From Bacteroidaceae bacterium (GTDB lineage Bacteria; Bacteroidota; Bacteroidia; Bacteroidales; Barnesiellaceae_A), in assembly GCA_017531985.1 (NCBI GenBank), contig JAFXJY010000052.1, positions 1 to 32,430 of the forward strand: a stretch of DNA of 32,430 bases. Direction: 5' to 3'. Below are positions 11,105 to 19,544 of this stretch, in pieces; position 1 is the first letter of the stretch; every line of letters begins with the position of its first letter. Below the pieces are notes generated by a model that saw only the letters and a program-made list of their open reading frames with translations, was not told the origin of the DNA and did not search any database. The translations under genes and the position numbers were made by a program.

Positions 11105-11151
11105 GTCTCTTTTTAACGCATGCAGAGACGCAATAATTTTATTGCGTCTCT
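11105..11151 (-). terminator. Hairpin with an alternative partner between the Omp28-like gene and dsbD
   Basis: A perfect 12-bp stem (11124-11135 with 11140-11151) lies 38 bases past the stop of the 628-aa gene. In reverse-strand RNA it is not followed by a U run. A further AGAGAC (11110-11105) could pair with the GTCTCT strand (11129-11124) instead of the first partner. This could be a terminator, a processing site or an attenuator ahead of dsbD. Confidence 0.55.
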
Positions 11152-11188
11152 CGCATTGTCTGTGAGTACTTATACTTTATTCAATGTA

Positions 11189-13075
11189 TTACAAAATAAC
11201 TTTGTGTGTGCTGGCAACGCCATCGCAAACAACATTAACCAAGTAAACACCTTGACCGCTTATAGGACAGTCGATAGTAGCTTGACCGCTCACTTGGCGA
11301 GGTGCAGCTGTGTGTACAAGGCGACCATCGGTGGTGTATACATGAACTTCCACATTTGCATCGGTATTTACCTCGACGCGAACACCGTTGTCGGTTGCAA
11401 TGGCACGAGTATTGTTGTTATGCTCGATTGTTCCAACCGATGCGGGATTGACAGTATTACACTTGGCAGCATTGAGAATATTGCCGGTTTGATAATCAAT
11501 GAGGAGTACTATAAATTCGCAATTTTCGATGTTGATTACACTTTGAGGAATTGTCATTTCGGTCGAGTGAGTGTAAGTTACATCTTTTTCAATGAATGTG
11601 GGAACACTTCCGGCTATACCTTCACCCACTTCATCGGTAATGACGTGGCGAACTACATCGTCGTAGAACATTTTGGCAGCTTCTACTGTCGAAGGAAGGT
11701 TCTCATATCCACCCATTGTACCCGAGCCACCGCCGGCATAATAGTTCGATTGATCATAACGATTGTCACCCGGTTGGTTTACATCGTCTTCTACTATTAC
11801 ATATTCAAGACGTGTCTCTAAGTTGCTCGCATTGAGTGCAAATGTTGTACTTGTGCGAAGTACGATTTCTTTCTGTGTATCATCTTTCCAATAAGCATAA
11901 ATGCTAATATCGGCAAGAGCAGGTGTCTTGATGTAACTCTTGTAGAGGCTGGGGAATTGTGAGGGGTCACATACCTCCGACGAGCGTTGTACACGACCGG
12001 CAGGAGCACCTCCACCAAGATTGGCTGATGTGTAGCTGGCGTAATCGTAGTTTTGCATTACATCGCCTATGTGTGATGCTATACCAATATATGTGTCGGG
12101 GTAATCCTCATCCATTTTTTCCATGTAGACATGACCGCGAGGACACCATCCGCACCATGTACCGGTTTGTTCTTCGCACACAACGCGTTTGGTGGGTTGA
12201 TAAGCTTGTGTAATAATTTCACCTGTTGTTGAAACTGTCTCAACACCGTTTACTACAACATCGATGAAGAACTCTTGTGCATCACCGGGTGTGGGTGCAG
12301 GAAGTGATTCGTTGAATTGGAACGAATATCCGGCTCCGGGTTGAATATTGGTTTCAAGTACGTTGCGGGTTGTAGTAAAGTCACCACAAGTAAGAGTAGC
12401 TTCTATCGAGGTAATCGACTCGGCCAATCCTGCGGTAAGATTTACCTGAATGCGTTGACCACTATTGGTGTTCTCTTGAATGCGAGTATATACAGCCTCT
12501 ACTTCGGCTAAGGCCGGAATACCAACAAAGAGGTTGTCGACAATCAGAACGTCTTTCGAACGACCTACATTGACAATAGCCAAGTAAACAGTCTGTCCGG
12601 CATATTCTGAGAGGTCATATGCAAGAGCCGACCATTTTGAAGTGGCGGTCTCTTTCTCTGCCAAGAGGGTGAAGTCCTCAACATTTGTGCCTGTTGTTGA
12701 TATTTTAATATCGAATTCGGCAACTTTGTCGGCGCCACCATAGGCAACAGTGGTAGCATCGAATGTGAAGATGTTATTCTCGCCCACTGTGATGGCGGGA
12801 GTAATGAGCCAGTCCTCAGCTTTTCCTATGGGAGAGTGGGTCGAGTTACTGGCTGCTACGGGATCTTTGTAGTAGAATAGTTGTATCCAAGAGTCGCCTG
12901 TTGAAGCAAAACCTAATTGTTGTGCTGCCGATTGGGGTTTCTTGCCATCTATGTCGTAGATGGTAAAGCCTTCAAAACCTTTTGAGAAATCCCATTCAAA
13001 ATTGGTCTCAGCAGCAGTTGCCGATGCACCGCACAGTAGCAGTGACAGAGATGCGATTAAGGTTAATTTTTTCAT
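11189..13075 (-). CDS. Omp28-like secreted protein with choice-of-anchor J domain, CxxC and T9SS sorting domain
   Basis: 628 aa. A signal peptide (1-22) precedes a choice-of-anchor J / cleaved-adhesin-like beta domain (about 27-186; GFEGFTIYDIDG near the start, AEDWLITPAI). A linker with an Ig-like region follows. A thioredoxin-fold Omp28 region begins near 297 with CEEQTGTWCGWCPRGH (CGWC, C308 and C311). The last 80 or so residues form a T9SS sorting domain (VHVYTTDGRLV ... GVYLVNVVCDG). It is therefore expected on the cell surface or secreted. Omp28 relatives have been described as surface proteins or adhesins. The active-site-like CxxC suggests a redox role, but no substrate can be named. 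It starts 18 bases after the gene before it, so it is in the same operon. Confidence 0.85.
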   Translation of the reverse strand: MKKLTLIASLSLLLCGASATAAETNFEWDFSKGFEGFTIYDIDGKKPQSAAQQLGFASTGDSWIQLFYYKDPVAASNSTHSPIGKAEDWLITPAITVGENNIFTFDATTVAYGGADKVAEFDIKISTTGTNVEDFTLLAEKETATSKWSALAYDLSEYAGQTVYLAIVNVGRSKDVLIVDNLFVGIPALAEVEAVYTRIQENTNSGQRIQVNLTAGLAESITSIEATLTCGDFTTTRNVLETNIQPGAGYSFQFNESLPAPTPGDAQEFFIDVVVNGVETVSTTGEIITQAYQPTKRVVCEEQTGTWCGWCPRGHVYMEKMDEDYPDTYIGIASHIGDVMQNYDYASYTSANLGGGAPAGRVQRSSEVCDPSQFPSLYKSYIKTPALADISIYAYWKDDTQKEIVLRTSTTFALNASNLETRLEYVIVEDDVNQPGDNRYDQSNYYAGGGSGTMGGYENLPSTVEAAKMFYDDVVRHVITDEVGEGIAGSVPTFIEKDVTYTHSTEMTIPQSVINIENCEFIVLLIDYQTGNILNAAKCNTVNPASVGTIEHNNNTRAIATDNGVRVEVNTDANVEVHVYTTDGRLVHTAAPRQVSGQATIDCPISGQGVYLVNVVCDGVASTHKVIL

Positions 13076-13093
13076 AAGTAGAGGGTTTTAATA

Positions 13094-13834
13094 TTAGCGA
13101 ACAACGATTTTGCGAGATTGTACGTTACGACCATTCTCAACCAATGTGTACACATATACGCCTTTGGTAAGGTTGTTGATGGCAACTTCGCCGCAATTGC
13201 TGTTAAGGGCGACGTTGGCAACAGTAGCTCCTACGATGTTTGATACCACGATATTGCGGTTGGCTTCGGTATCGAAATTGTAGTTGCATATGAGGTTCTC
13301 ACCGCGTTGGAATACTTTTACTTCCGACGACATTTGAGTCTTGTCAACAGCCGATTTGGCAAGGTCGAATGTTACATTGACATAGGTGAAGTCCTCTTCA
13401 TCCTGAGTGTTCATGATGTAATAGATAGCTTCAATATATGCATCGTTGTAACCTGAAAACTTTGACATCACTTGGAATTGTGCGTGGAAGTTGTGAGTTG
13501 TCTCCTCGCCGGGGGCAAGTGTAAATGCGGGCAACTCGGATACTGTTGCAGGGAAGCAGTTTTGAGCATCGCACATGGTGAGAGCATCCATCATGTCGGC
13601 GTGTTTGTTGCTTTCTTGGTTTACATCTACCGATACGATTACCTCAACACTCTTGTCCGAAGTGTTCTTGATAACGGGATACCAGTCCATTGAAAATCCT
13701 GAAACACCCATCTCGGTGATGAGTACATTTGCATCGTTTTCAAGTACCACACCGTCGTTTACAAAGCGTACCGATTGTGCTTGAACTGACATAAATGCCA
13801 CAGTGGCCATTGCAAGAAGTAAAACTTTCTTCAT
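13094..13834 (-). CDS. Small secreted T9SS cargo protein of unknown function
   Basis: 246 aa. Signal peptide of about 20 residues (...SVQAQ). Residues 21-155 form a beta-rich domain of a kind I do not recognise, holding a CX4C pair (MCDAQNCFP; C88 and C93). The C-terminal 80 residues look like a T9SS type A sorting domain (VKVFQRGENLICNYNF ... GVYVYTLVENGR ... KIVVR). It lies between the two Omp28-like genes, 41 and 18 bases from its neighbours. The expected location is outside the outer membrane, probably attached to the surface. The paired cysteines and the position hint that it is a partner or substrate of the Omp28-like proteins; this is inference only. Confidence 0.75.
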   Translation of the reverse strand: MKKVLLLAMATVAFMSVQAQSVRFVNDGVVLENDANVLITEMGVSGFSMDWYPVIKNTSDKSVEVIVSVDVNQESNKHADMMDALTMCDAQNCFPATVSELPAFTLAPGEETTHNFHAQFQVMSKFSGYNDAYIEAIYYIMNTQDEEDFTYVNVTFDLAKSAVDKTQMSSEVKVFQRGENLICNYNFDTEANRNIVVSNIVGATVANVALNSNCGEVAINNLTKGVYVYTLVENGRNVQSRKIVVR

Positions 13835-13875
13835 GATATATCCTTTCTTTTTTAAGTTATTATTCGTTTTGATTA

Positions 13876-14721
13876 TTATTCATTTTCGGTTGTTTCCACA
13901 ACGTGGCATTCATTGCATTGCAACACGCGTTGTGTGTTGTTGACATAGGCAAATACTACCACGCTGCAATTTTCGGCTACCCATGTTTCATCGAGGGTGA
14001 TGGTGTGGGTGTAGCTTCTTGTCTCACCGGCGGGCAGTGATGCGATGGTTTCGCCCCAAGTGCCGTTAACAGCTCCGCGGAATACATGGTTATGCTCGTA
14101 GTCCATTAACATGCCTGTGGGAGTTAATTGTGCACCTATGATACCACTTTCCACCAATTGGACTTGGAGATTGACATTCTCGGGCATGTTCACCCATGCC
14201 TCTATCTCGGTGGTAATGGTAGCAGTGCGAGTGGCAGCGTCGTAGACACATGTGGGTGTAACTTCACATGTAGGTGCCTTGGCCAACTCGTCAATAACGC
14301 TTGTCATCCATAACTCTTTCTTGGTCGAAGCCATAACACCATCCTTGGCGGTACGGTTCATCATAGCTGCCGGATATGCTTGGGGTGCAAAGTGCTCTTC
14401 ATAAGTGTCACCGGCTTCTGTTTGGAAGTCTTGACCAGCAAAAGGACCAACTGCCGCAGGAGCCATATCGCCCGCGTGATAGCCTATGGCTATAACTTTG
14501 TCGCCATAGTAATCAATGATGTCGTGAATGATGGCTGCTCCCTCGGGACAGTTGACGCATGTGCGACCGGTAAACTCTTCGATCAGTACGCGTTGAACTC
14601 GTTCTTGGGGGTCGGCATTGTTTTCTACCTCAATGTAACGATTGTCGGCATCGATAACGTTACAAGCTGTAAAGCAACCGATGGTCGAGGCAAGTGCTAT
14701 ATATAATAATGTGTGTTTCAT
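13876..14721 (-). CDS. Omp28-like lipoprotein with thioredoxin-type CxxC
   Basis: 281 aa from ATG 14721 (MKHTLLYIALAS...). A longer frame to 14787 would overlap the upstream gene and hide the signal peptide, so it is not used. The lipoprotein signal ends in GCFTACN, and the modified Cys is probably C20 (or C16). A thioredoxin-like region follows with EEFTGRTCVNCPEG (CVNC, C55 and C58), the hallmark of Omp28-related proteins. No T9SS sorting domain is present, so it is anchored by lipid rather than by T9SS. The gene starts 8 bases after the DUF6029-like gene ends, a sign of tight coupling. Confidence 0.85.
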   Translation of the reverse strand: MKHTLLYIALASTIGCFTACNVIDADNRYIEVENNADPQERVQRVLIEEFTGRTCVNCPEGAAIIHDIIDYYGDKVIAIGYHAGDMAPAAVGPFAGQDFQTEAGDTYEEHFAPQAYPAAMMNRTAKDGVMASTKKELWMTSVIDELAKAPTCEVTPTCVYDAATRTATITTEIEAWVNMPENVNLQVQLVESGIIGAQLTPTGMLMDYEHNHVFRGAVNGTWGETIASLPAGETRSYTHTITLDETWVAENCSVVVFAYVNNTQRVLQCNECHVVETTENE

Positions 14722-14729
14722 ACCTTGTG

Positions 14730-16397
14730 TTAGAAGTTGTAAGAGTAAGCAATTTGTACACCACGAGTGGCAGGAATGTAACGACATACACCACCGGCAC
14801 AGTTGTAACCGGCACGGGTACGCACATATCCGGCTTGCAGACGGTGCGACTTGAATGTTCCTGTTACGAGTGCTTGATAGTAGTGGATATTGGTTTCACC
14901 AATGTTCCACATGTCCGATACTGTGAACATCAGATAGGGGAGTACCGAAACCTCGGCAAGGCCATATACCCAGTCGCCTTCGTCTTGTTGAGTGTGCAAG
15001 TATTGCAACTCCATGCGAGCTGTAACCTTTTTGCTTATCTGATATTTACCATCGAGTACAACGATGTGTGAGTCGATCATACCACCTTCGCCTTCGATAA
15101 CCGATTTGTTGTATTTCTGATACATGTACATGGCGTTGAGCTTGAAGTCCTTAGTGAACTTTTTGCTTATCTCGATGCCACCCTCGGCGTAGAACATTTC
15201 GCCCATGCCGAAGAAAGGCGATGTGTAACCATCGGTTCCCATGATACCATATTTGCCATTTGAGGCATTGGGGAGTGTACCTTCGACAAAGTTCTTTTCA
15301 ATGTCATATACCAATGATCCGCGAAGTACAACATCGGTGCCGTATTTACCACCGAGGGCTGTCTTGCGAGGGAATTTATAGCGGAACTCGCCTTGGAATG
15401 CCCACTCACCCATGAGTTGAGTGGCATAGGGGTAGAGTGCTGCCAACGCGTAAGTGTGTTGGTAGGTAAATGCCGGTAGGTAGTTGATGTAGCATGATGA
15501 TGAAGTAGGCTCGGCACTACGTTCGGTGCGGAAGGCAAAGTTGTCGGTGCGTTTGGCTTGCAACAATACGCTCATACCCTTCTGTGAGTAAGAGGCTGAC
15601 AACATGGCTACTTGACCGGGCTTGTAGATGTAACCGTTGCTTGCAGTAGGGTCGTTGGCTTTATAGGCATATTCGGCCAAAAGGTCGAACCCGGCTACGC
15701 CAAATTTCATGCGAGCATCGAAAGCACCTACATTCTGAGGCAGGTTGAGTCGATAATCGGGGTTGGCATATATAACTTCATCTTTCTCGTGACGCGATAC
15801 ATATGATGCACCCAGTAACAAGCGGATGTCATTTTCGGCCATGGGCTTGAACCACTCTTCGAATGTGAGTTCGATATCACCACCCCACAAGGCAGCATCA
15901 GTCCATTCCCAATAGTGACGTTGGATACCACCCAATGCTTTCAGGCGGACACCGGGTACTATCGATGTCTTGACGCGGGCTCCCAAGATGGCGTTGTCGA
16001 CACCGAGTGAACGCTCTTCGTAGCCATAGAGAACGAATCCGCTACCAAACTGCTCGTAGAATGTACCGGCTGTGATTTCGGTCTTGGCTATATTACCGGT
16101 TACATAGAAATGAGGAATACCCCATCCCTTAAATTCGTCTTCGAAACCGGGAAGGGGGAACTCTAAAAATTCGGCACGCAAGCCGGCCGATACATATTGA
16201 CTATGAACGTTGAGCGTGAGGTATGTGTTGGTGTTGAACGCTCCCGTATTTTCGGTACCGATGGCGTCATCTTGTTGAGGTACGAGCATGTCGCTCTGTA
16301 TGCTACCGGTAACAGTGGCACTGCCCAAGTCGACGGCACGCATGGTGCCGAGACTTGTGCAGGCAAGTATCAGTGCGAGTGCTATGTGTTTTTTCAT
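14730..16397 (-). CDS. DUF6029-like predicted outer-membrane beta-barrel protein
   Basis: 555 aa. Signal peptide (1-21), then alternating aromatic/polar strands throughout and a C-terminal strand ending in Phe (GVQIAYSYNF), as in outer-membrane barrels. Sequence and place (between TlpA and Omp28 genes) match the DUF6029 family of Bacteroidota as I remember it. I cannot check a profile. Unusually for a barrel, it has a CX4C pair in its last hairpin (YNCAGGVCRY; C533 and C538). No enzymatic motif is visible. It might form a channel or platform for the neighbouring Omp28-like proteins. Starts 15 bases after the tlpA-like stop. Confidence 0.7.
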   Translation of the reverse strand: MKKHIALALILACTSLGTMRAVDLGSATVTGSIQSDMLVPQQDDAIGTENTGAFNTNTYLTLNVHSQYVSAGLRAEFLEFPLPGFEDEFKGWGIPHFYVTGNIAKTEITAGTFYEQFGSGFVLYGYEERSLGVDNAILGARVKTSIVPGVRLKALGGIQRHYWEWTDAALWGGDIELTFEEWFKPMAENDIRLLLGASYVSRHEKDEVIYANPDYRLNLPQNVGAFDARMKFGVAGFDLLAEYAYKANDPTASNGYIYKPGQVAMLSASYSQKGMSVLLQAKRTDNFAFRTERSAEPTSSSCYINYLPAFTYQHTYALAALYPYATQLMGEWAFQGEFRYKFPRKTALGGKYGTDVVLRGSLVYDIEKNFVEGTLPNASNGKYGIMGTDGYTSPFFGMGEMFYAEGGIEISKKFTKDFKLNAMYMYQKYNKSVIEGEGGMIDSHIVVLDGKYQISKKVTARMELQYLHTQQDEGDWVYGLAEVSVLPYLMFTVSDMWNIGETNIHYYQALVTGTFKSHRLQAGYVRTRAGYNCAGGVCRYIPATRGVQIAYSYNF

Positions 16398-16412
16398 AGA
16401 CTGTGTTTAATC

Positions 16413-16898
16413 TTATTTGTTAAGTGCTTCTCTAACAGCTTCGATGAGGTGCTCTTCCGAACCATCGGTGTACTGAGTGCGAGTCTCTATGATATTGTTG
16501 TTGCCATCGATGATGAATACGGTGGGTACCATGTTGACACCCATAGCACGCTTGAAGTCGCCGTTGGGGTCGAGCAATACTTCGTATTCGTAGCCTTTGC
16601 TGTTTACCAAAGGTTTAACTTTCGATTCGTCTTGAGCTTTGTCAATTGATACAGCGATGAGTTTAACACCTGTTTCATCTTGCCAGTCGGCATATACTTC
16701 ATTGATGGCATCAAGCTCACGCAAGCAGGGTTTGCACCATGTAGCAAAGAAGCTGATGATGTAAGGTTTGCCATCATTGTTCAACTTGGCAGTGTTGACA
16801 CGTTTACCATTGATGTCTTTCAATTGTACTGAGGGGATTTCGGCAAATGCCGATACGCTCAAAACTAATGCCACTACGGCTAACAAAAACTTTTTCAT
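16413..16898 (-). CDS. TlpA/ResA-like secreted thioredoxin
   Basis: 161 aa. Signal peptide (1-19, ...SVSAFA) and one thioredoxin domain of the TlpA/AlkD-redoxin type. The active site is FFATWCKPCLREL (C55 and C58), and the cis-proline loop is seen in NMVPTVFIIDG. It lacks a lipobox, so it is a soluble periplasmic protein. In this family reduced TlpA-like proteins pass electrons to client disulfides, usually re-reduced by DsbD or CcdA. Both DsbD and possible clients are encoded downstream on the same strand. It is the first gene of the operon; its leader is about 150 nt long if the -7 box at 17060-17067 is used. Confidence 0.92.
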   Translation of the reverse strand: MKKFLLAVVALVLSVSAFAEIPSVQLKDINGKRVNTAKLNNDGKPYIISFFATWCKPCLRELDAINEVYADWQDETGVKLIAVSIDKAQDESKVKPLVNSKGYEYEVLLDPNGDFKRAMGVNMVPTVFIIDGNNNIIETRTQYTDGSEEHLIEAVREALNK

Positions 16899-17046
16899 AG
16901 TTGTCTGTATTTTTTACATTAATATTTATTCATTTTCTGTCTCTTATGACTTCCTTAACCTGAAAAGGTTTAATCGGGAAGGACGAAGGAGTGTATTTTC
17001 CAAGGTAATATTAGTTGCTACAAATCAGTGTGTATGTAACCGGAAA

Positions 17047-17067
17047 TACCTTTGCAGTGCAAAGATA
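17047..17067 (-). promoter_or_regulatory. Possible tlpA-operon promoter within a dyad
   Basis: On the reverse strand TATCTTTG (17067-17060) matches the -7 consensus; no clear -33 element is seen. It forms an inverted repeat (8 of 9 pairs) with TACCTTTG at 17047-17054, which is a -7 box for the forward strand. The dyad may be a regulator site, overlapping opposed promoters, or chance. Confidence 0.35.
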
Positions 17068-17153
17068 GTAAACTTCTGCGATATAATAATAAATGTGGGC
17101 TAATTTTATTATTTCTTAAACAAGAAAAGTAAAATCGCAATCTTTCGAGTAGC

Positions 17154-18353
17154 TTACTTCTTTCCCTTGAAGGTCTTGGCAAGACCGCCTTCGGCAGTCT
17201 CTTTGTAGAGGCTTGGCAAGTCGTGTCCGGTGGCTCGCATGGCTTCGACTACGCTGTCGAATTGTACACGATGTTGTCCGTCGGAGAACATGGCAAACAT
17301 GCATGCATCGTAGGCTCTTGTGGCTGCAAATGCATTGCGTTCGATGCAGGGTATCTGAACAAGCCCGCACACCGGGTCGCAGGTGAGTCCCAAATGGTGC
17401 TCGAGACCCATTTCGGCAGCGTATTCAATCTGTTGTATGGAACCTCCCGATAGCTGGCAGGCGGCAGCGGCGGCCATTGCACAAGCAACACCTATCTCGC
17501 CTTGACATCCTACTTGTGCACCTGAAATGGAGGCGTTCCGTTTTACAATATTGCCGAAAAGGGCGGCTGTGGCCAATGCTCGCAGTATGCGGGAGTCGGG
17601 TGTGTTGAGTTGCTCTTTCATGTAGTATAATACCGCAGGTAGGACACCACACGAGCCACATGTGGGTGCGGTGACGATGGTGCCACCTCCTGCATTCTCT
17701 TCGCTTACGGCCAAAGCGTAGGCATAGACCAGTCCGCGACTGTGCAGTTGTTGGGTCGAGTTGAAGGCATGAATCAGATAGTCTCCTGCTTTGCGACGTA
17801 CACCTAATCCGCCGGGAAGCAAACCTTCGGTGTCTAATCCGCGACGAATAGCATCTTGCATCACTTGCCACACTTGTGTCAGATGTTCCCATATGTCATG
17901 ACCTTCGTGTTGTTCGACGTATTCCCAAAAGCTATATCCTTCACTGCGACAATAGTTGAGTATTTCGAGTAGTGAAGTCTCGGAGTATAGCTTCTCGTCG
18001 GAGTGGACATCGTCGCTCAATGCACCTCCGCCTATACTGAATGTTGTCCATGAACGGGTAACATTGCCAAGGCTGTCGAGTGCCTCAAATTTCATACCAT
18101 TGGGATGCTGTGGTAGTATTTCAGACGGACGCCACTCTATTTCGGTAGTGGCCTTGTGCGATAAAACATCGATAATGGCAACATCGGTGAGGTGCCCTCG
18201 TCCGGTAGCTGCGAGGCTGCCATAGAGGGTTACCCGGTAGGCTTGGGCATCGGGAGTGTCTTGCAGAAATTGTTGAGCAGCTCGACGCGGAGCCATGGTG
18301 TGACTGCTTGAAGGTCCGCAGCCTATGCGGTAGATATTCTTAATTGATTCCAT
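17154..18353 (-). CDS. sdaA: L-serine ammonia-lyase (L-serine dehydratase), single-chain iron-sulfur type
   Basis: 399 aa. Converts L-serine to pyruvate and ammonia in the cytoplasm. The beta and alpha regions are fused in one chain as in SdaA. The N-terminal motif GPSSSHTMAP (13-22) is present. The expected cysteine ligands of the [4Fe-4S] cluster are in GCQGEIG (C283), LTCDPV (C325) and QIPC (C336). TAPTCGSCGVLPA (229-240) is also typical. Length is normal for the family. It stands as its own unit: about 250 bases separate it from tlpA, and the next gene upstream runs the other way. Confidence 0.95.
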   Translation of the reverse strand: MESIKNIYRIGCGPSSSHTMAPRRAAQQFLQDTPDAQAYRVTLYGSLAATGRGHLTDVAIIDVLSHKATTEIEWRPSEILPQHPNGMKFEALDSLGNVTRSWTTFSIGGGALSDDVHSDEKLYSETSLLEILNYCRSEGYSFWEYVEQHEGHDIWEHLTQVWQVMQDAIRRGLDTEGLLPGGLGVRRKAGDYLIHAFNSTQQLHSRGLVYAYALAVSEENAGGGTIVTAPTCGSCGVLPAVLYYMKEQLNTPDSRILRALATAALFGNIVKRNASISGAQVGCQGEIGVACAMAAAAACQLSGGSIQQIEYAAEMGLEHHLGLTCDPVCGLVQIPCIERNAFAATRAYDACMFAMFSDGQHRVQFDSVVEAMRATGHDLPSLYKETAEGGLAKTFKGKK

Positions 18354-18730
18354 GCGGTTTGTTGTTAAGGTATATTCTATAAATTGATATTTGTAAAATT
18401 AGTTGTCGGCAATATTCTTATTCTTGACTTCAACTGTATGGCTTGCTATGCTGTTGGGGTCAAATTCAAAAATCGGCTCAAAGAAAAAATCGTCACAATT
18501 ATAACATGCTAATTGATAGAAGTTCCCTGAAAAATCGATACAAAAGTAGGAAAAAAATAATGACCGTACAAGAACCCCATCCCCGAGAATGTTGTTGTAG
18601 ACCGTAGTGTGTTTATTTTTTTTGCATACGTTTGCGTGTGTAAATGTCTCTAAAAAAAATTATAAAAGGGTTGGCGGGCATGAAGATTATTAGTAATTTT
18701 GCCACGATTATGCACATAGAAAAAAAGAAT
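18354..18730. other. Divergent intergenic region between sdaA and the wza-like gene
   Basis: A possible sdaA promoter is seen on the reverse strand: CTTG (18572-18569), 20 bases, TACTTTTG (18548-18541). For the forward strand, TACGTTTG at 18627-18634 fits the -7 consensus, without a good -33 element. A start near 18641 would leave a leader of about 90 nt before ATG 18731 and would make the in-frame ATG at 18644 nearly leaderless. No open frame of note is present. Confidence 0.45.
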
Positions 18731-19537
18731 ATGAAAAAGGTAATATATATGTGGGTTGTGTGTGTGCTGTTGATGTCATCATGCACCACATCCAAGGATA
18801 TAACATATTTGCAGAATGTCGATGAATTGACACCGACAACTTTGTCGGAAGTTGCCGGTATACCCGATCAAGTGGTAATGCCGGGCGACTTGCTCGATAT
18901 AACGGTGATGGCCACCGATCGTACGGCAGTGCAACCATTCAATCGTCGAGTAGTCGACTATACTCGTGCTGTGGGAACGGCATTGAACTCCGATGAGTTA
19001 AATTTTTATCTCGTCGATAATAACGGATACATTGATATGCCGGTGTTGGGTCGCATCTATGTGCAAGGAATGACCAAGAGCCAGCTCGAAGAGTATGTAC
19101 GCGGACAGATACATCCCAAGTATATACATGAGATGCCAGCGGTAACGGTACGCTTTGAAAACTTCCGAATATCGGTGCTTGGTGATGTAAAGTCGCCCGA
19201 TACTTATGTTATCCCCAACGAACGAGTCAATATACTTGAAGCCATTGCCTTGGCAGGCGATCTGAATATCACAGGTCGTCGCGATAATGTGTTGTTGGTG
19301 CGTACCAATGCCGATGGCTCACGAACAACGGTGCGACTCAATCTGAAAGACAAAGATCTCATTCTATCACCCTATTTCTACTTGCAACAGAACGATGTTA
19401 TCTATGTGGAGCCTAACAACTCTAAGGCTTCGACGGCTACGGTAGTGCCTCCCACTGCTTCGTTGGCCATCAGTATTACCGGTGCAGCTATTTCGGCAGC
19501 ATCATTGATAATGACAATCTTGAACTATTCGAAATAA
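18731..19537 (+). CDS. Wza-like polysaccharide export lipoprotein
   Basis: 268 aa from the start MKKVIYMWVVCV. An upstream in-frame ATG (18644) would bury the lipoprotein signal and lies at the likely transcription start. The signal ends at LLMSSC (C18), giving an outer-membrane lipoprotein. The polysaccharide export domain (VVMPGDLLDITVMA onward) is followed by an SLBB-type ligand-binding domain (ISVLGDVKSPDTYVIPNERV ...ALAGDLNITGRRDNV) and a hydrophobic C-terminal helix (about 240-262), as in Wza. It forms the outer-membrane pore for exopolysaccharide or capsule. Seven bases separate it from the wzc-like gene, so the two are an operon. Confidence 0.92.
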   Translation: MKKVIYMWVVCVLLMSSCTTSKDITYLQNVDELTPTTLSEVAGIPDQVVMPGDLLDITVMATDRTAVQPFNRRVVDYTRAVGTALNSDELNFYLVDNNGYIDMPVLGRIYVQGMTKSQLEEYVRGQIHPKYIHEMPAVTVRFENFRISVLGDVKSPDTYVIPNERVNILEAIALAGDLNITGRRDNVLLVRTNADGSRTTVRLNLKDKDLILSPYFYLQQNDVIYVEPNNSKASTATVVPPTASLAISITGAAISAASLIMTILNYSK

Positions 19538-19544
19538 TATTTTA

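Noticed and set aside
11120..11821. Forward 233-codon frame across the end of the 628-aa gene
   Set aside because: Antisense to the sorting domain and Omp28 region, begins in the hairpin, and has no known domain.
17111..17127. TTTCTT/AAGAAA hairpin after sdaA
   Set aside because: Only six A-T-rich pairs. It could aid termination, but the evidence is too weak to list as a feature.
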